Positions 9,001 to 16,097 of a stretch of DNA of 64,000 bases are shown here, piece after piece. The translations under genes and the position numbers were made by a program. The DNA is taken from NCBI GenBank assembly GCA_014728115.1, contig WJME01000033.1:124001-188000 (forward strand). The letters are read 5' to 3'. Each line of letters begins with the position of its first letter. Position 1 is the first letter of the stretch. Origin of the DNA: Candidatus Zhuqueibacterota bacterium (GTDB taxonomy: Bacteria > Zhuqueibacterota > Zhuqueibacteria > Residuimicrobiales > Oceaniaggregativiventaceae). The notes below the pieces were generated by a model that was given only the letters and a program-made list of their open reading frames with translations, did no database searches and was not told the DNA's origin.

Positions 9001-10068
9001 TTTCGCGTCATCGATTCCAACTGTACAAGCACGCTGGATCTCAATGGTGTAGATTTGAGGGAACCGAATAATGAGACTATCGCCGTGACCAAGAAAGGGA
9101 CCGATATCTCCGCCGCGATCACATCCGGTCTCCTGGGCGACTTTGACAAAGACCTCGATATCGATACCAAAGATTTTGCCTTGCTCAGCACATTCTGGAA
9201 ACCTGCAAACACAACAGATGGCGATATCGGGCCAGCCACAGGCACACCTCCCAATTTAACGCCCGTACCCGATGGGGTGGTCAACTTTGAAGATCTTTTT
9301 GTATTCACACGCATGTGGAACTGGTTTCATGAAACCGTTAAAGACAGAGGCACCGACAGCGGGCTCAAAAAGTCTTTGGCAACATTGCAGTGGAAATTCT
9401 CTACGGATGAACAAAAACGCATCCACTGTCAGCTTTATGCAGACGGATTCAGCGATCTCGGCATGGGACATCTCGTTCTGCAAATAGACCCCCGGGCATT
9501 TGAGATCGATAAAATCTCGAATGGATCACTCTATCAGCATACAGGGGGTCAGGCTGTATTTTTTGCAGACACCGATCAAGAAAGTGGCTTGATTGACGTT
9601 GCATTTGCGCATCTGGGTGAAATGGCAAATCAAATCGAGGGCACCGGCACTCTGTTGGACATGATCCTCATACCGCGTTCAGCCGGCGATCAATCCGTGC
9701 AGCTCTATACTCCGGACATGAGACGCAACGATAACAGCTCTTTTGATATCAGCTATCAAAAAGAAACCAAAATAGAGTCAGTCTCACCGTCGGCCTATAA
9801 TCTTTTGCCCAACTATCCCAATCCTTTTAATGCACATACTGGCATACAATTTCAGGTGCCGGAAAAATCGCAGGTTCACATTCAGATATTGAACATCCTC
9901 GGCCAACCCGTCAAGCTACTCACAAACAAGACCTGGCAAGCCGGCGAACATCAATTGAGCTGGGATGGAACAGATCAACAGGGCCGTACTGTGGGAAGCG
10001 GAATATATATCCTGCGAATGCAAGCCGGTCCGTATTCCAAAACAAGAGAAATTTTATTGCTGAAATAA
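6097..10068 (+). CDS. Large secreted protein: LamB-like region, two vWA domains, cohesin, dockerin-like, FlgD-like sorting tail
   Basis: ATG 6097 is preferred over ATG 6091 because AGAGGG abuts 6091 but lies 7 bases from 6097. The product has about 1323 residues. In order: signal peptide (1 to about 25), a laminin-B/carbohydrate-binding-like region (about 30-190), an Ig-like stretch, vWA-1 (about 361-545) and vWA-2 (about 651-835), each with a MIDAS start (DTTGSMGGE and DVTGSMGGE), a cohesin-like domain (about 880-1005), a dockerin-like region (about 1012-1078) with two Asp-rich loops (GDFDKDLDIDTKDF and PDGVVNFEDLF), and a C-terminal sorting tail beginning NYPNPFN (about 1245-1323). It is probably a cell-surface adhesin or matrix organiser. 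The tail predicts export through a type IX-like route, which is inference. A strong terminator follows immediately. Confidence 0.9.
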   Translation: MKNLLFFILIVLSVYVMVGNLLSETLTQAPADDPKIKGTVISASWGPPETLNTWYRFSVPLTHETFGVDEATFLDVISSVTKLRIRTEMYSGMDHGSIDEVSVGTTFTSDFNSGQEGWSAEGDGTLGWLPSDGSDMGGCIQISDWATGDWHYAVAPPSWSGDWTSLIGSNIVFYYKTDHVGSSYNGSIEISNETQKRIVLSTDNYSVPAATSSLVNVTVTPAPESNLTINLSASATNCITAPADVIIPAGETESSFYVTAPNTASAGCESVIEARASGYTSSRLTLMVGESPAGATGINVTVQNIDATNFPVIKCFATVVDAESLMPIPNLSEKHFTVHEDDIAESPIEVEVISSSTGGRADIVFVFDTTGSMGGEINGLKDRAISFADSLASKGINYRLALVTFDDAVDQTHDFTSNINEFKGWIDALYPSGGGDYKENALAGLEEATTLSFRPVSQRMAILITDAEYHQAGESGGGSTPHTTTSMIDLLNSYSISTHVVGPDLDPFHELADQTGGLFFNISGDFASIVDRIGNILANQYIITYTTHNAVRDNRWRDVELNVTYESKGGMDIGRYLVEESITDLTGFDVTISSIDAEGFPVIKAFVSVVDQDSRRSVNGLDASNFRVKEDAVSESPVYVDVIKSGSGARTDIVFVFDVTGSMGGEISGLKERSIRFADSLAARGIDYRLGLVTYSDVVESVHDFTADVNEFKAWIDGLRASGGGDTKENALEGLERANLLSYRATSQRMAILITDADFHKAGESGGGTTDQTTDSIVNLLNSNRIITSCVGPDIDSFHQIADGTGGYWFDIDGDFAAIIDALGSIITSQYVVTYTTHNPVPSNVWRNVEIGVEQSGKGGFDTGRYLVGSTMLHTSPDHVMGILGNEFSIQVTVESVINLGLVHFNVDYDPAKIRFRSIKQGNFLAQNGATITFVTESDTLGGNIEVSTTRAGTTEGANGSGVLAELVFRVIDSNCTSTLDLNGVDLREPNNETIAVTKKGTDISAAITSGLLGDFDKDLDIDTKDFALLSTFWKPANTTDGDIGPATGTPPNLTPVPDGVVNFEDLFVFTRMWNWFHETVKDRGTDSGLKKSLATLQWKFSTDEQKRIHCQLYADGFSDLGMGHLVLQIDPRAFEIDKISNGSLYQHTGGQAVFFADTDQESGLIDVAFAHLGEMANQIEGTGTLLDMILIPRSAGDQSVQLYTPDMRRNDNSSFDISYQKETKIESVSPSAYNLLPNYPNPFNAHTGIQFQVPEKSQVHIQILNILGQPVKLLTNKTWQAGEHQLSWDGTDQQGRTVGSGIYILRMQAGPYSKTREILLLK
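6994..8706 (+). repeat. Tandem intragenic duplication of a 290-residue vWA module
   Basis: Copies run about 6994-7836 and 7864-8706 with an 870-base offset. Matching landmarks are the FPVIK motif, the D-T/V-TGSMGGEI MIDAS loop, GGGD-KENAL, SQRMAILITDA, and GRYLV at the end. The copies are similar but clearly diverged, so the duplication is old rather than an assembly artefact. Confidence 0.85.
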
Positions 10069-10095
10069 GTTCGGGGAGCACCCCCCGAACTTTTC
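10069..10095 (+). terminator. Rho-independent terminator after the vWA protein
   Basis: A perfect 8-bp stem, GTTCGGGG (10069-10076) with CCCCGAAC (10083-10090), closes a 6-base loop and is followed by TTTTC. It starts one base after the stop codon. Confidence 0.9.
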
Positions 10096-10106
10096 TACAT
10101 GGACCT

Positions 10107-10141
10107 TGCCGGGCATGCATCCTGAAGATTATAGCCCGGCA
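10107..10141. repeat. GC-rich inverted repeat between terminator and next promoter
   Basis: TGCCGGGC (10107-10114) and GCCCGGCA (10134-10141) are perfect 8-base complementary arms around a 19-base spacer. There is no T-run after it. It could be a second RNA hairpin or a protein-binding site. The rest of the 10096-10333 gap shows no gene. Confidence 0.5.
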
Positions 10142-10299
10142 TCACGTCTATCCTTCGATATCTCCTTAACGTATCCTGAAAACACTCTAATCATTGCTAT
10201 CCGGTAGCCAAAGTCCCCGCTCCTTGCTCATTGAATAACGAGCCGCAGGATAAAATATCACTGCTTGAAAAAAAGATGACCTCGATCATGTCATTTATT

Positions 10300-10328
10300 T
10301 TGCAAAAGAAAACTCTAGACCTTATATT
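10300..10328 (+). promoter_or_regulatory. Candidate promoter giving a near-leaderless mRNA
   Basis: TTGCAA (10300-10305), a 17-base spacer and TATATT (10323-10328) form a good promoter. The next ATG is only five bases after the -10 box, so transcription would begin at or inside the start codon. No Shine-Dalgarno precedes this ATG. A short dyad, ATGAC (10276-10280) and GTCAT (10290-10294), lies just upstream and could bind a regulator. Confidence 0.45.
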
Positions 10329-10333
10329 ATCCT

Positions 10334-11332
10334 ATGTCCGATCGCAAAAGAAACAGAGAGAACCTCCAGCTCATTGCCACATTGGGTCCTGCCAGCAATA
10401 CGCCTGACATCTGGATGTCCATGAGGCAAGCAGGTGCACAGCAATTCAGATTAAACACGTCTCATCTCTCTGTTGCCCAAACGATGACCTGGCTGGAACA
10501 ATTGCTTCCCGTCATAGATCGGCCATTAATCCTGGATCTCCAGGGGAGCAAATGGCGTCTGGGAAACCTACCCCCTCTAAATCTCGAATATGGGGAAAGG
10601 ATCGAATTGGTTTTCAAAGAGTCATCAAACCACGCACTTGAAATCCCCGTGCCCCACATAGATTTTTTCACAGCTGCGTCTGTTTCCGGTAAAGAAATTG
10701 TGCTCAATGATGCCCGCGTGGTCATGGAAATTGAATCTGTCCAAGCCGAGTCTATATCGGCCCACACTGTGCAAGGCGGTCCCCTTGCATCGCAAAAAGG
10801 GATTACCTTTCGCGAAACCTCTTTTCGTAAAGAATCGCTAGGACAAAAAGATCTCGAAATCATAGATCTCACCAAAGATATGGATTCTATCCGATATGCC
10901 GTTTCATATATTCGCGATGCCAGCGAACTTTTAAAAATATGTCAGGCTTTTGACAGGAACAACTATATCATTGCCAAACTGGAAAGACAACCGGCGCTCG
11001 ATGATGCGCGGGAAATTGCCCGACTCTGCAATGAATTATGGGTCTGCCGGGGAGATCTGGGTGCAGAACTCGGATTGCCGGCCATGACAAAAACACTCTA
11101 TCATTTTAATCATCATATTAGAGACTATTCTGTTCCCATCATGCTGGCTGGACAAGTGTTCGAACATCTCACACAGCATTCGACTCCTACCAGATCAGAA
11201 TGCTGTTATTGTTATGATGCCATACAAAAAGGATATAAAGGAGTGGTCTTGTCTGACGAGACCGCCATTGGCAGAGATCCTGTAAACAGTTGTCATTTTG
11301 CTGCAATGTGTCTTAATGGGGAAATGCAATGA
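10334..11332 (+). CDS. Pyruvate kinase-like TIM-barrel protein, short and with altered active site
   Basis: The 332-residue product matches the pyruvate kinase barrel: ATLGPAS (15-21), RLNTSHL (39-45, equivalent of RLNFSHG), KLE (Lys215, Glu217, equivalent of the catalytic KIE), RGDLGAELGL, and PTRSE. The C-terminal allosteric domain of normal enzymes (about 470 residues) is absent, and the lid domain is short. The usual LDTKG is LDLQG (Asp68 kept, Lys replaced by Gln70), and the catalytic ATQM is AGQV (Thr replaced by Gly). It may use another enolate substrate rather than make ATP in glycolysis. It overlaps the next gene by ATGA, so the two are translationally coupled. Confidence 0.85.
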   Translation: MSDRKRNRENLQLIATLGPASNTPDIWMSMRQAGAQQFRLNTSHLSVAQTMTWLEQLLPVIDRPLILDLQGSKWRLGNLPPLNLEYGERIELVFKESSNHALEIPVPHIDFFTAASVSGKEIVLNDARVVMEIESVQAESISAHTVQGGPLASQKGITFRETSFRKESLGQKDLEIIDLTKDMDSIRYAVSYIRDASELLKICQAFDRNNYIIAKLERQPALDDAREIARLCNELWVCRGDLGAELGLPAMTKTLYHFNHHIRDYSVPIMLAGQVFEHLTQHSTPTRSECCYCYDAIQKGYKGVVLSDETAIGRDPVNSCHFAAMCLNGEMQ

Positions 11333-12426
11333 TTCAGACACCAAGATCACAACTCATCAGTTATATTGCCCCGGCCGCCCCGGCCACACGCAAACCGGCT
11401 ACAGGGCGGGAATCTTTTCTGAGACCGGAAATTGGCTTTACTCCGCGTTGGTTTTATGAACATTTGGGCATCGATTTTGGTGAAAAGTGGCACACCGATC
11501 CGGCCTACCGGCTGGAGAGCCGAAAAAAAATGGTCAATGAACTGACCAACAGATTTCCTTTTTATACGATCAGTCGTGATCATTCATGGGATGTGTTGAC
11601 CGGCACGTTCGGGGCCTGTACCATTGCCGGCATTTATGGTCTTGACATCCACTTCGAACCAGATCAGTGGCCTGCTTGTATGCCCTGCGACACAGGGGCA
11701 GAGCTATACGACTCTCCCTTGCCCGACCTGGATCAAAATCCCTTTTTCAGAGATCTTGAACAGCAAATGGATTGGATCACAGCGAAGGTGGGTGCCATCG
11801 AAGGATATATAAACTGGCAGGGAGTACTGAACAACGCTTATCGTCTCCGGGGTGAAGAACTGCTCATGGATATGGCAACCGAGCCGGAAACGGTGAAATC
11901 TCTTTTTGAAAATGTTACGATGACAATGATCAAGGCTGCTAAAAGAGTCTATGAACGTCAAACTCGATCAGGAATCAAAACCCGATTTTTTACGGTCAGC
12001 AATTGTTTCGTGAATATGGTATCTCCCTCTCAGTATCGCGATCTTTTGTTACCCTTTGACCAACAAATTGCCAATACCTTTGAATTGATCGGCGTTCACA
12101 ATTGTGCCTGGAATGCAACCCCTTATCTGCAAGAGTATGCCAAGATTCCGGGTGTCGGATATCTGGATATGGGGATGAATTCTGATTTGCAAAAAGCAAA
12201 ATCTCTTTTTCCTCAAACCAGGCGTGCGATCATGTATACACCGATGGATGTCACCCGTAAATCACTTTTTGAAATACGCCAGGATCTCGAGACGATCGCT
12301 CAACACTATGGACCGTGCGATATGGTTTTCGCAGACCTGGATATCGGAACAGAGGATCGTAAAATCATACAATTGGTCGAGATTTGTCAACAGCTATCCG
12401 ATAAATATGCTCCATTGCAAAATTGA
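11329..12426 (+). CDS. Uroporphyrinogen decarboxylase-fold protein (MtaA/CmuA-like methyltransferase relatives)
   Basis: The 365-residue product looks like the UroD superfamily, which includes true HemE decarboxylases and zinc-dependent corrinoid methyltransferases such as MtaA and MtbA. It lacks the usual HemE N-terminal region. His257-x-Cys259 (VHNCAWN), before a conserved YLDMGMNSDL segment, fits the zinc-binding part seen in methyltransferase members. The neighbours are a pyruvate kinase-like protein overlapping by 4 bases and, 74 bases downstream, a polyferredoxin. No corrinoid protein lies in the same unit; the only one in view is MetH at the left edge. Function in methyl transfer or decarboxylation is inference. 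Confidence 0.75.
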   Translation: MIQTPRSQLISYIAPAAPATRKPATGRESFLRPEIGFTPRWFYEHLGIDFGEKWHTDPAYRLESRKKMVNELTNRFPFYTISRDHSWDVLTGTFGACTIAGIYGLDIHFEPDQWPACMPCDTGAELYDSPLPDLDQNPFFRDLEQQMDWITAKVGAIEGYINWQGVLNNAYRLRGEELLMDMATEPETVKSLFENVTMTMIKAAKRVYERQTRSGIKTRFFTVSNCFVNMVSPSQYRDLLLPFDQQIANTFELIGVHNCAWNATPYLQEYAKIPGVGYLDMGMNSDLQKAKSLFPQTRRAIMYTPMDVTRKSLFEIRQDLETIAQHYGPCDMVFADLDIGTEDRKIIQLVEICQQLSDKYAPLQN

Positions 12427-12500
12427 CCAGTGGTCCAAGGGATGTGGAACACAATGCATCCCCCCAAAATACATGAACCCTAAACCTCACAGGGTCTACC

Positions 12501-13778
12501 ATGGCACATCGAACATTAAAAAATGGTTATTCCGGATTGGTAGAAAGATTGAATCGTTTCCCACAGGGTGCACCTCCCTCTGACACGCTATACAAAATCC
12601 TCAAACTCTTGTTGGACGAAAAAGAAGCTCGTCTCGTTTCTTTGCTGCCGATAAAACCCTTCACGGTAAAAAAGGCCAGCCAGATTTGGAAAATGTCTCC
12701 CTTCGAAGCCCAGAACAGGCTGGAAGCCTTGGCCAGCCGGGCTTTGCTTGTGGATATGGAACAAAACGGCGAGACCCTGTACGTCCTCCCTCCTCCCATG
12801 GCAGGATTTTTTGAATTTTCCATGATGCGCACACGCCAGGATGTGGATCAAAAGCTGCTTGCAGAACTCTTTTACCAATACCTGAATGTTGAAGAAGAGT
12901 TTATCAAAAATCTGTTTGCCAATGGCGACACCCAACTGGGCAGAGCTTTTGTACATGAACCTGCACTGCCGGATGATGAGGCATTATATGTTCTGGACTA
13001 TGAACGGGCTTCCGAGATTATCAAAACAGCAAAACATCGTGCGGTTGGCATCTGCTATTGTCGGCATAAAATGGAACATATGAATAAAGCGTGCTCCGCA
13101 CCCATGGATATCTGCATGACCTTTGGCAATACAGCGGACTCGCTCGCCCGGCATGGATATGCCCGGGAGATCGATACCACCGAATGTCTCGATCTATTGC
13201 AACAAGCCTATGATCATAATCTCGTCCAGTTTGGAGAAAATGTCCGGGAAGGGGTGAATTTTATTTGCAACTGCTGTGGTTGTTGTTGTGAAGCCATGCT
13301 GGCGCACAAGCGATTCGCCGTGATGAACCCGATCCACACGACTAATTTTCTGCCGGTGGTAGAGGAGAGCTGCAATGGGTGCGGCAGATGTCAAAAAAGT
13401 TGTCCTGTCGATGCCATACACATACAGGAATTGGGATCAGGGGAGGACAAACCTTCCAAAAAGGCGGTTATCGATGAGGCGATTTGTCTGGGGTGTGGAG
13501 TATGTGTTCGAAACTGCAGTAACGCATCGATACGCTTGCAGGCGCGAGAAAAACGCGTTCTGACCCCTCTGGACAGCACGCACCGTGTTGTCATGATGGC
13601 GATAGAACGAGGCAAACTCCAGGAACTGATTTTTGACAATAAAGTCTTGTGGAGTCATCGAGCTCTGGGCACCCTGTTGGGTGCCATACTCAATCTACAA
13701 CCCGTTCACCGTACCTTAGCCAGCGAACAAATAAAGTCCCGCTATGTGGAGAAACTGATCGCAAAAGCGAAATCCTGA
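12501..13778 (+). CDS. Polyferredoxin-type 4Fe-4S protein with winged-helix-like N-terminus
   Basis: The product has 425 residues. Residues about 50-100 (FTVKKASQIWKMSPFEAQNRLEAL) look like a small helical or winged-helix module. A central region has scattered Cys (CYCRHK, CSAP, CMTF) and a Cys-rich knot, CNCCGCCC, near residue 255. Two ferredoxin motifs follow, CNGCGRCQKSCP and CLGCGVCVRNC, enough for two 4Fe-4S clusters. The knot and scattered Cys could bind another cluster. ATG 12501 has AGGG upstream. It is the last gene of the unit from 10334. It probably passes electrons to or from the UroD-fold protein, perhaps for corrinoid reactivation, but this is inference. Confidence 0.85.
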   Translation: MAHRTLKNGYSGLVERLNRFPQGAPPSDTLYKILKLLLDEKEARLVSLLPIKPFTVKKASQIWKMSPFEAQNRLEALASRALLVDMEQNGETLYVLPPPMAGFFEFSMMRTRQDVDQKLLAELFYQYLNVEEEFIKNLFANGDTQLGRAFVHEPALPDDEALYVLDYERASEIIKTAKHRAVGICYCRHKMEHMNKACSAPMDICMTFGNTADSLARHGYAREIDTTECLDLLQQAYDHNLVQFGENVREGVNFICNCCGCCCEAMLAHKRFAVMNPIHTTNFLPVVEESCNGCGRCQKSCPVDAIHIQELGSGEDKPSKKAVIDEAICLGCGVCVRNCSNASIRLQAREKRVLTPLDSTHRVVMMAIERGKLQELIFDNKVLWSHRALGTLLGAILNLQPVHRTLASEQIKSRYVEKLIAKAKS

Positions 13779-13827
13779 ATCTCATCATCGAATCAAACCG
13801 GATTACCAATGACCTGGAGAACATGCT

Positions 13828-15483
13828 ATGATTATTCATTCGAGTCTGCTTTGCGTTATTTCTATCCTCTTGCTAAACCCTTGTTATGCGAATAATCTGG
13901 ATCAAGCAGTTCAACATGCGATAGAGACTGCTGATGAAAAGATGCGATTTACGATAGAAGAGCTGGAAAACGACAGTACAAAGTTTCCCATCACAACCTA
14001 TTTCGACACCTATAAAAACTGGTGGTACTGGAACATCACCACCGTGAATGATCAAAAAACCGGGGGATGGGCACCCGGATTCTGGCCCGGGTCATTATGG
14101 CAACTGTATGAAATAACCCAGGATGATTTTTGGCTAAAGGCCGCAAGAAAATGGAGTCCTCCCATTGCCAGGCGTCTTTATAATGGCGGAAGCGATGTAG
14201 CAGTCAATACATTCAATACTTTTGAGCCCTGGTATAGATTGGAACAAAGCGAAGAACATCTAGAAATTCTCCTGGACGGCGCACGTGCTATTGTCGGTGA
14301 AAACGAAAAAAATTTCAGTCTCCCGAGCGGAGTCCTGGGCTATGATCGAAAATCCGATATCGATGGTCAAATACACTGGCATGCATTTATGGATCATATG
14401 CCGAATGTTGAACTTTTGTATTGGGCGAGCGAGCATACTGAAAATAGTGCTGAAAAGCACCGCTGGCAAGAGATCGCAAACAGCCATGTCAGAATTATTG
14501 GCGAGACCATGATCAATCCTGTCATCAATGGTACAGAGCCACCGGAGAGCAGGTCGGGCTCAGCGCAAAGAGGCTATTATGACTATCGAACAGGAGAGTT
14601 TTTATTCTGTGAAGCCAAACAGGGCTGGCACCACAATTCGACCTGGTCCCGGGGTCAGGCCTGGGCCTTGTATGGGTTTGCATCTGCCTATGCGGCAACA
14701 GAAAATGATACACTTTTACAAACCACAAAAACTATAGTCGATTATTTTATCGATCATTTGCCCGCCAATCTGCCGAACGATAGAAAAATTGCAAACGATT
14801 ATGTACCGCAATGGGATTTTGATTTCACCTCTCAAAAAGATCCGGACAGTGGCAATTTGGTTTATCCGGATACCGATCGGGACAGTTCTGCCGGAGCCAT
14901 GGGGTTGGCCGGGATATTGCGTCTGGTTGAGGTCTTGCCTGATAACGACCCTGACAAGTGGCGTTACTGGAGCGCTGCAAAACAAATTCTTGCAACTCTC
15001 TGTTCCCCGGATTACCTCGCCGAGGGATTGGAAACCCCGGCCGTACTTTTGCATGGATGTTATGTTCACCCCCAAAGCTATCTCGGAGGGAATGCCAAAG
15101 ATCTATCGCTGATTTGGGGAGAATTTTATTTTCTTTACAGTCTCAATTTGTATCAAAAAATAAAACCATTGATGACAAAAATAACCCAAAAGTTAGATAT
15201 CCAGCCGGCTTTTTCTGTAGAGCAAAATTTTCCCAACCCTTTTACCGAACACACGGTTATCCGGTATCACGTTTCCAGGCCGGCGCAAATCGGTTTGACG
15301 ATATATAACCACATGGGACAAACCGTTTATATCGTGGAGTCGAGATGGCATGATCCCGGCACCTATTCAACAAGCTGGAATGGCACATCGCTTATGGGTG
15401 ATCGTGTCGCCTCGGGAGTTTATTACTATGAATTTTCCAGAGAAAAGCAGAAAAGCGTTAAAAAAATGATTTTACTCAACTAA
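13828..15483 (+). CDS. Secreted GH88/105-like unsaturated glucuronyl hydrolase with FlgD-like sorting tail
   Basis: The 551-residue protein has a signal peptide (1 to about 21, ending CYA). The catalytic part matches the alpha6/alpha6 barrel of GH88: GFWPGSLWQLY, NTFEPWYRL, and HNSTWSRGQAWALYGF (the usual SSWxRGQAW motif). Such enzymes remove unsaturated uronic acids left by polysaccharide lyases, using an acid Asp; candidates include D in the HWHAFMDHMPN segment. From about residue 465 a sorting tail begins (VEQNFPNPF), like that of the vWA protein. It stands alone 49 bases after the polyferredoxin. No lyase is near; the sulfatase at 32 kb could act on the same kind of polymer. Confidence 0.9.
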   Translation: MIIHSSLLCVISILLLNPCYANNLDQAVQHAIETADEKMRFTIEELENDSTKFPITTYFDTYKNWWYWNITTVNDQKTGGWAPGFWPGSLWQLYEITQDDFWLKAARKWSPPIARRLYNGGSDVAVNTFNTFEPWYRLEQSEEHLEILLDGARAIVGENEKNFSLPSGVLGYDRKSDIDGQIHWHAFMDHMPNVELLYWASEHTENSAEKHRWQEIANSHVRIIGETMINPVINGTEPPESRSGSAQRGYYDYRTGEFLFCEAKQGWHHNSTWSRGQAWALYGFASAYAATENDTLLQTTKTIVDYFIDHLPANLPNDRKIANDYVPQWDFDFTSQKDPDSGNLVYPDTDRDSSAGAMGLAGILRLVEVLPDNDPDKWRYWSAAKQILATLCSPDYLAEGLETPAVLLHGCYVHPQSYLGGNAKDLSLIWGEFYFLYSLNLYQKIKPLMTKITQKLDIQPAFSVEQNFPNPFTEHTVIRYHVSRPAQIGLTIYNHMGQTVYIVESRWHDPGTYSTSWNGTSLMGDRVASGVYYYEFSREKQKSVKKMILLN

Positions 15484-15599
15484 TAGCGATAAATGAGAGG
15501 AATAAACCCGAATTCAAGTTTATATAGCAGTCAGGTACATACGCTTTCAATCGAAAATAAACAGGAGGTTATAAACACACTTGAGGGGTAGCTCAAATT

Positions 15600-15634
15600 T
15601 ACAAAATGCTTGAAAGAGTAAGATTAATTTTGTA
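15600..15634. promoter_or_regulatory. Inverted repeat overlapping the metal-uptake promoter, possible operator
   Basis: TACAAAAT (15600-15607) and ATTTTGTA (15627-15634) are perfect 8-base inverted arms spaced by 19 bases. They straddle the -35 box and touch the -10 box of the candidate promoter, where a repressor would act. A Zur- or Fur-type site is a guess from the downstream genes; the sequence does not match the textbook consensus closely. Confidence 0.35.
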
Positions 15635-15638
15635 TTAT
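15610..15638 (+). promoter_or_regulatory. Candidate promoter of the metal-uptake operon
   Basis: TTGAAA (15610-15615), a 17-base spacer and TATTAT (15633-15638) lie 26 bases before the ATG at 15664. The overlapping TAATTTTG (15625-15632) also fits the TAnnTTTG form of Bacteroidota promoters, so either type of holoenzyme could be imagined. Confidence 0.4.
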
Positions 15639-15663
15639 GTCTCTCTAGTCTATTGGATAACCT

Positions 15664-16017
15664 ATGATACACGCAATACGCAAAACCCTGCCCTCCATTG
15701 TCCTTTTCATTGTCTGTCTTTTGGTCGTTTACAATACCACTTTTAACGGCCATTATCATTTCTTACATTCAGGCAATGTGATATATCATGCCCATCCCAT
15801 AGAGGGGAGTACTTCTAAACAGGCTTTTCCCGAACATGGTCATGATCAATTTCAGCTATTGGCATATGATCTCATTCTGATAGCCTTTATTTGCTTGCCA
15901 TTGATATCCCTCTTTGTATTCATTTTTCAAACATTTTTTCCACAATCACACACGCCTTATCTGTGCAATGCTATAAAATATTCATTTTGTCTCAGAGCGC
16001 CTCCCATTTTTTCCTGA
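15664..16017 (+). CDS. Small His-containing membrane protein of the metal-uptake operon
   Basis: The 117-residue product has two predicted membrane helices (about 11-27 and 67-95) with a His-rich loop between them (NGHYHFLHSGNVIYHAHP, then HGHD), a good potential metal-binding site facing the periplasm. The C-terminus ends FCLRAPPIFS; a similar RxPP ending occurs in small proteins of Bacteroidota metal loci, from memory. It is the first gene after the candidate promoter and precedes a channel-like protein and the ZnuA-like gene. A role as metal sensor or chaperone is inference; I do not recognise a named family. No strong Shine-Dalgarno is visible. Confidence 0.65.
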   Translation: MIHAIRKTLPSIVLFIVCLLVVYNTTFNGHYHFLHSGNVIYHAHPIEGSTSKQAFPEHGHDQFQLLAYDLILIAFICLPLISLFVFIFQTFFPQSHTPYLCNAIKYSFCLRAPPIFS

Positions 16018-16097
16018 TCAAAATCCTGCTAAAACATCACCTGACATAATCATGATACATACCCATTGTGCCTTAACTAATGAGGAGAGGAATATTC

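Noticed and set aside
15560-15600. AGGAGG with a TTG and a ten-codon frame before the metal operon
   Set aside because: No ATG, the TTG is 13 bases away, and the peptide has no feature; more likely chance.
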